Assembly (NCBI GenBank): GCA_016191895.1
Contig: JACPVD010000209.1
Span: 1-14,646, forward strand
Length of the DNA: 14,646 nucleotides
Source: Chloroflexota bacterium
GTDB taxonomy: Bacteria; Chloroflexota; Anaerolineae; Anaerolineales; Villigracilaceae
Direction: 5' to 3'
The position numbers and the translations under genes are program-made. Positions 12,082 to 14,646 of the stretch are shown one piece after another. Under the pieces are notes generated by a model, which saw nothing but the letters and a program-made list of their open reading frames with translations, had not been told where the DNA came from and did not search any database. The stretch's first letter is position 1; every line of letters begins with the position of its first letter.

Positions 12082-13076
12082 GATCTATCCGTGTTGCGTT
12101 TGATGAATTCTGTAAAAGGAGTCATCCAATTGCGAGACATGGTTCGATGCAGTTGCGCGATCGGAATCTTTCTCCCGCTTTGAATGGCGCGTCGTTTTTT
12201 GAACATGAGTGGAAGCCCGCGCAGGGCGTCCCATTTTGCGCGGAGGATCACGCCACCGCGGCCTTTGACGGTGAAATAGAAAATGAAGAAAATCGTGACG
12301 AGGATATGCAGGGGCAGGTAAAACCACAACAGAATCGCGGGCATGTCTTTCGCGTACGTCCACACCAAGTTGCGATGACCGTAATAAATGGAGAAGTCGC
12401 TTTTTTTGCCGAAGGTCACCGAGCCGACGTGACTCACAATCGCTTGCGGAACGAGCATACAACGCAATCCGCGCATGCGCAAACGAAACCCGAGATCGAC
12501 ATCTTCATGATACGAAAGAAAGTCTTCGTCGAAGCCGCCGGCGGATAAAAATTCTTCGCGCGGAAATAACGCCGCCGCGCCGCACGCGCTGAAGACTTCC
12601 TGAATTTCATTCAATGGATAGACCGGCAGGTTGTAACTCTTGCGCCATGCCAGCCCGCTGACGTGATAAATGTCGCCTTCGCCGTCGAGCATGTTTGGCG
12701 CGTTCGCTTGAACCTGGCGCGACGTGAAAAAGGCGTTGGGATGGATGCGCGTCGCTTCAAGTAATGTTTCCAGCCAGTTGGGTTCGGGGAAGGCGTCGGT
12801 ATTGAGCAGGGCAATCCACCCCCCGCGGGCAAGTTTCGCGCCGATGTTGTTGGCGACGGTAAATCCGAGATTCGAGTCGAGCCGTTCCACGCGCAGATTC
12901 AAATTTGGATATTTTTCCTCCAGTCCAATCGCGCAACCGTCCTGCGAGCCATTGTCGACGATGATGATCTCGAAATCCTGAAACGTCTGCGTGGAGAGCG
13001 AATCGAGACAACGCGGCAGGTAGTCTGCGCTGTTCCATGCGAGCAGGATGATGGAGACGGTCGGCTGGGGATTCAT
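12078..13076 (-). CDS. Family 2 glycosyltransferase
   Basis: The 332-residue product has the GT-A layout: VSIILLAWNSADYLPRCLDS, EIIIVDNGSQDG, LGFTVANNIGAKLARG, the DxD-like LLNTDAFPEPNW, SACGAAALFPREEF and YHEDVDLGFRLRMRG. A hydrophobic pair (AILLWFYLPLHILVTIFFIFYF) near residue 260 and a basic tail give a membrane anchor. It is related to, but clearly different from, the downstream enzyme it overlaps by four bases, so the two probably add successive sugars. Two possible starts are adjacent, GTG (13079) and ATG (13076); ATG is taken. No ribosome binding site is visible. A small hairpin at 13090-13107 lies just upstream. Confidence 0.9.
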   Translation of the reverse strand: MNPQPTVSIILLAWNSADYLPRCLDSLSTQTFQDFEIIIVDNGSQDGCAIGLEEKYPNLNLRVERLDSNLGFTVANNIGAKLARGGWIALLNTDAFPEPNWLETLLEATRIHPNAFFTSRQVQANAPNMLDGEGDIYHVSGLAWRKSYNLPVYPLNEIQEVFSACGAAALFPREEFLSAGGFDEDFLSYHEDVDLGFRLRMRGLRCMLVPQAIVSHVGSVTFGKKSDFSIYYGHRNLVWTYAKDMPAILLWFYLPLHILVTIFFIFYFTVKGRGGVILRAKWDALRGLPLMFKKRRAIQSGRKIPIAQLHRTMSRNWMTPFTEFIKRNTDRS

Positions 13077-13089
13077 CACAATGCAAAGT

Positions 13090-13107
13090 CAACGACTGGA
13101 GTCGTTG
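13090..13107. repeat. Small inverted repeat between the WbsX-like gene and the glycosyltransferase
   Basis: CAACGACT (13090-13097) and AGTCGTTG (13100-13107) are perfect complements only two bases apart, so the real hairpin would have a 6-bp stem and 6-nt loop. It lies 13 bases before the start codon of the glycosyltransferase and within the presumed operon. No T-run follows. Confidence 0.45.
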
Positions 13108-13115
13108 AGTCCGAG

Positions 13116-14420
13116 TTACTTGCGCGTTTCTTCGATGGCTTCCCTTGTGGCCTGCAAAAAGGCATAGCCGTATTTGCGGTCCGGCTCGAGGTACGCGGAC
13201 TCGCCCCATTCATTCCACGCGTTGACGAAGATGAACGGCGCGTCGAGTTCCCTGTTGTTGCGGGTCTCGTTGAGAATATCGATCAGCCATTCCTTATATA
13301 AGGCAGGGGTCGCGCCTTCGTAGACCATGGGGGTGTTGTTTCTGCGCGGAGTGTTATCCCACATGGGCATAATGGCGCGGTGAAGTTTTTTGGCCTGGAA
13401 TTTGAAATACTGCTTGTTCTTCACCAGGTCGGCGTAATCGAGAACAATTCCGCCGAAGTCATTGCGCATAAAGTTGATCTCGCTGGTGATGTTCTTGCAA
13501 TAGCGGAATACGGTGCCGGGATGAAATTCGCTTTGGGCGTCATAGCCAAGCGCAAGCAGGTCGCCGTCGAAAGTGTTTTCCTTTACGGCGATGATGTACG
13601 GGTTGCCAAGTCCTTCCTTTTGACAATACTCGCGCCAGTGAGCCAAAACCTGCGGGGCATCGGGCACAAAGGACGGACGATAGACGATGATCAGCGGGCG
13701 GCCATCCACGCGGATGTAACGTTTGTCGGCAACGTACGGCCTCACGCTTTCGATGAAGGCCTTGTAACTCTCCACCGATTCGTTCTGATACATGATGATC
13801 TCGCCGCTGGAACCGTCGAATCGGCGAGTCCACGATTCGTTTGCCCAGCACAGGCAGAAGGGAAAGTCGAGACTCGGATCGTTCAGGAACGCGTCGAGAG
13901 GTTTATCCAAAAGGCGTCTTCCGTCGAACCAGTAAAAATAAAACGAGAAGCCGTAGATGCCATGCGATTTCGCCAGTTCGATCTGACGGGCAATATTTTC
14001 CGTCAGGCGCAAATCATATGCGCCCAATTCGCCGGGCAGACGCGGCTGGTAGTGTCCCACATACTGCGGAACACCCTTGTCCACGTTATGCCATTCGGTA
14101 ATTCCGCGCCCCCACCACTCGTCGTTTTCGGGCGTTGGGTGAAACTGCGGAAGGTAATACGCCAGAAGCATCGGGTCGCCGGGCTGGCGTTGATAGGAGT
14201 CCGCGGCGAGTTCCACATAGTCATCCGTGCGATCAGGGATGGCGAGAATCTGCTCGACGTATTTTTTATACAGCTCGATCTTCGAGTCGTGTGGTTGGGC
14301 CGCCGCCGTGTTTTTGGGAGGCGACACCCGCCGATATAAAATCGCCATCTTCTCCCTCAGCCACAAAGGCATGGGGATTTTACGATAAAGTCCAAGCGCA
14401 AATTCAAACAGTCTTTTCAT
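13116..14420 (-). CDS. WbsX-like protein (glycoside hydrolase family 99-like domain)
   Basis: The 434-residue product matches the WbsX / GH99-like family common in O-antigen and capsule clusters. The hallmark segments are LAYYLPQFHPTPENDEWWG then GITEWHNV (86-112), GHYQPRLPGELGAYDLR (122-138), FSFYFYWFDGRRLLDKPLD (158-176), CWANESWTRRFDG (191-203) and the C-terminal NAWNEWGE then YLEPDRKYG (400-418). Acidic residues in ITEW and NEWGE are the likely catalytic or sugar-binding positions of the (beta/alpha)8 barrel. The first 80 residues are basic and helical with no signal peptide, so the protein is probably cytoplasmic. Whether the family transfers or cleaves glycans is unsettled. It precedes two glycosyltransferases on the same strand. 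The ATG at 14420 has a GGTGAG upstream. Confidence 0.88.
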   Translation of the reverse strand: MKRLFEFALGLYRKIPMPLWLREKMAILYRRVSPPKNTAAAQPHDSKIELYKKYVEQILAIPDRTDDYVELAADSYQRQPGDPMLLAYYLPQFHPTPENDEWWGRGITEWHNVDKGVPQYVGHYQPRLPGELGAYDLRLTENIARQIELAKSHGIYGFSFYFYWFDGRRLLDKPLDAFLNDPSLDFPFCLCWANESWTRRFDGSSGEIIMYQNESVESYKAFIESVRPYVADKRYIRVDGRPLIIVYRPSFVPDAPQVLAHWREYCQKEGLGNPYIIAVKENTFDGDLLALGYDAQSEFHPGTVFRYCKNITSEINFMRNDFGGIVLDYADLVKNKQYFKFQAKKLHRAIMPMWDNTPRRNNTPMVYEGATPALYKEWLIDILNETRNNRELDAPFIFVNAWNEWGESAYLEPDRKYGYAFLQATREAIEETRK

Positions 14421-14444
14421 ATTATTAACTCACCTTGCACGGAA

Positions 14445-14498
14445 CGTCCCGAAGGTTCTCTCAAACGAACCTCGCGAAGCGGCACAACCTTCGGGACG
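14445..14498. repeat. Inverted repeat between two polysaccharide genes
   Basis: CGTCCCGAAGGTT (14445-14457) and AACCTTCGGGACG (14486-14498) are perfect 13-base complements separated by 28 bases. Within the gap GAACC (14467-14471) can pair instead with GGTTC (14454-14458), giving a competing small hairpin. It lies between the stop at 14509 and the WbsX-like start at 14420, in the leader of the latter. No T-run follows on the minus strand. Confidence 0.6.
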
Positions 14499-14508
14499 GT
14501 GTGTAGAA

Positions 14509-14646
14509 TCAGATATTAATCCCGGCCAGTTTTAGAATTTCGATGGTTTTGTGTTCCCAGGAATTTTCGTTTGCCTCGGTATCGAGCGTCTTGAGATATT
14601 CGGCGTCGGTCCTGAGTTCGGTCGCGCGCTTCAATTGGAGCATGAA
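14509..14646 (-). CDS. C-terminal end of an unidentified protein in the polysaccharide cluster
   Basis: The last 45 codons of a gene run in from the right edge and end in TGA. The visible peptide (MLQLKRATELRTDAEYLKTL, then ENSWEHKTIEILKLAGINI) is helical and charged with no motif I can name. The start of the gene lies outside the window. A glycosyltransferase would fit the neighbourhood, but that is context only. Confidence 0.6.
   Translation of the reverse strand, partial: FMLQLKRATELRTDAEYLKTLDTEANENSWEHKTIEILKLAGINI

Noticed and set aside
12147..12548. Plus-strand open frame opposite the glycosyltransferase gene
   Set aside because: It has no recognisable domain and lies fully antisense to a gene with complete GT2 motifs.

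Overview
The window looks like chromosome of a bacterium close to the Anaerolineae (Chloroflexota). This is inferred from gene content and from the style of the intergenic repeats; there is no rRNA or other marker gene to prove it. Genes are densely packed, the genetic code is standard (TGA ends at least three genes here), and GC content is moderate. No tRNA, rRNA, CRISPR array, insertion sequence or phage gene was seen, and no gap without a gene exceeds 300 bases.

Layout. (1) 2-3100, plus strand: the end of an enoyl-CoA hydratase gene, then glutamate dehydrogenase (gdhA) and glutaryl-CoA dehydrogenase (gcdH). This is an amino-acid / acyl-CoA catabolism block in which each complete gene has its own promoter signal and terminator-like hairpins. 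(2) 3135-5543, minus strand: a small lipoprotein rhodanese whose frame is broken by one in-frame TGA exactly at the expected catalytic cysteine, preceded by an 8-bp tandem repeat and the M3-family oligopeptidase pepF. (3) 5680-7850, minus strand: a membrane Ser/Thr kinase with a Cys-rich outer domain and a MerR/BldC-type regulator. (4) 7928-11143: a PucC/BCD-family MFS transporter and an FTR1-type iron permease on the minus strand, facing away from a DtxR-family regulator on the plus strand; a likely metal (iron) homeostasis module. (5) 11185-14646, minus strand: two GT2 glycosyltransferases and a WbsX/GH99-like protein, then the end of another gene; part of a surface polysaccharide cluster that continues beyond the window.

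The strongest candidate for something new is the rhodanese at 3135-3626. The frame is open and family-like on both sides of TGA codon 124, the TGA takes the place of the nucleophilic Cys, and a small hairpin with a G near the start of its loop follows directly. This fits a selenocysteine rhodanese, though a nonsense mutation or a base error would look the same. Other points of interest are a DtxR homologue whose primary metal-site residues are replaced by Arg/Asp/Arg, promoters of the dtxR/ftr1 pair that face each other, a PucC-family transporter next to an iron permease, and a possible attenuator ahead of gdhA.
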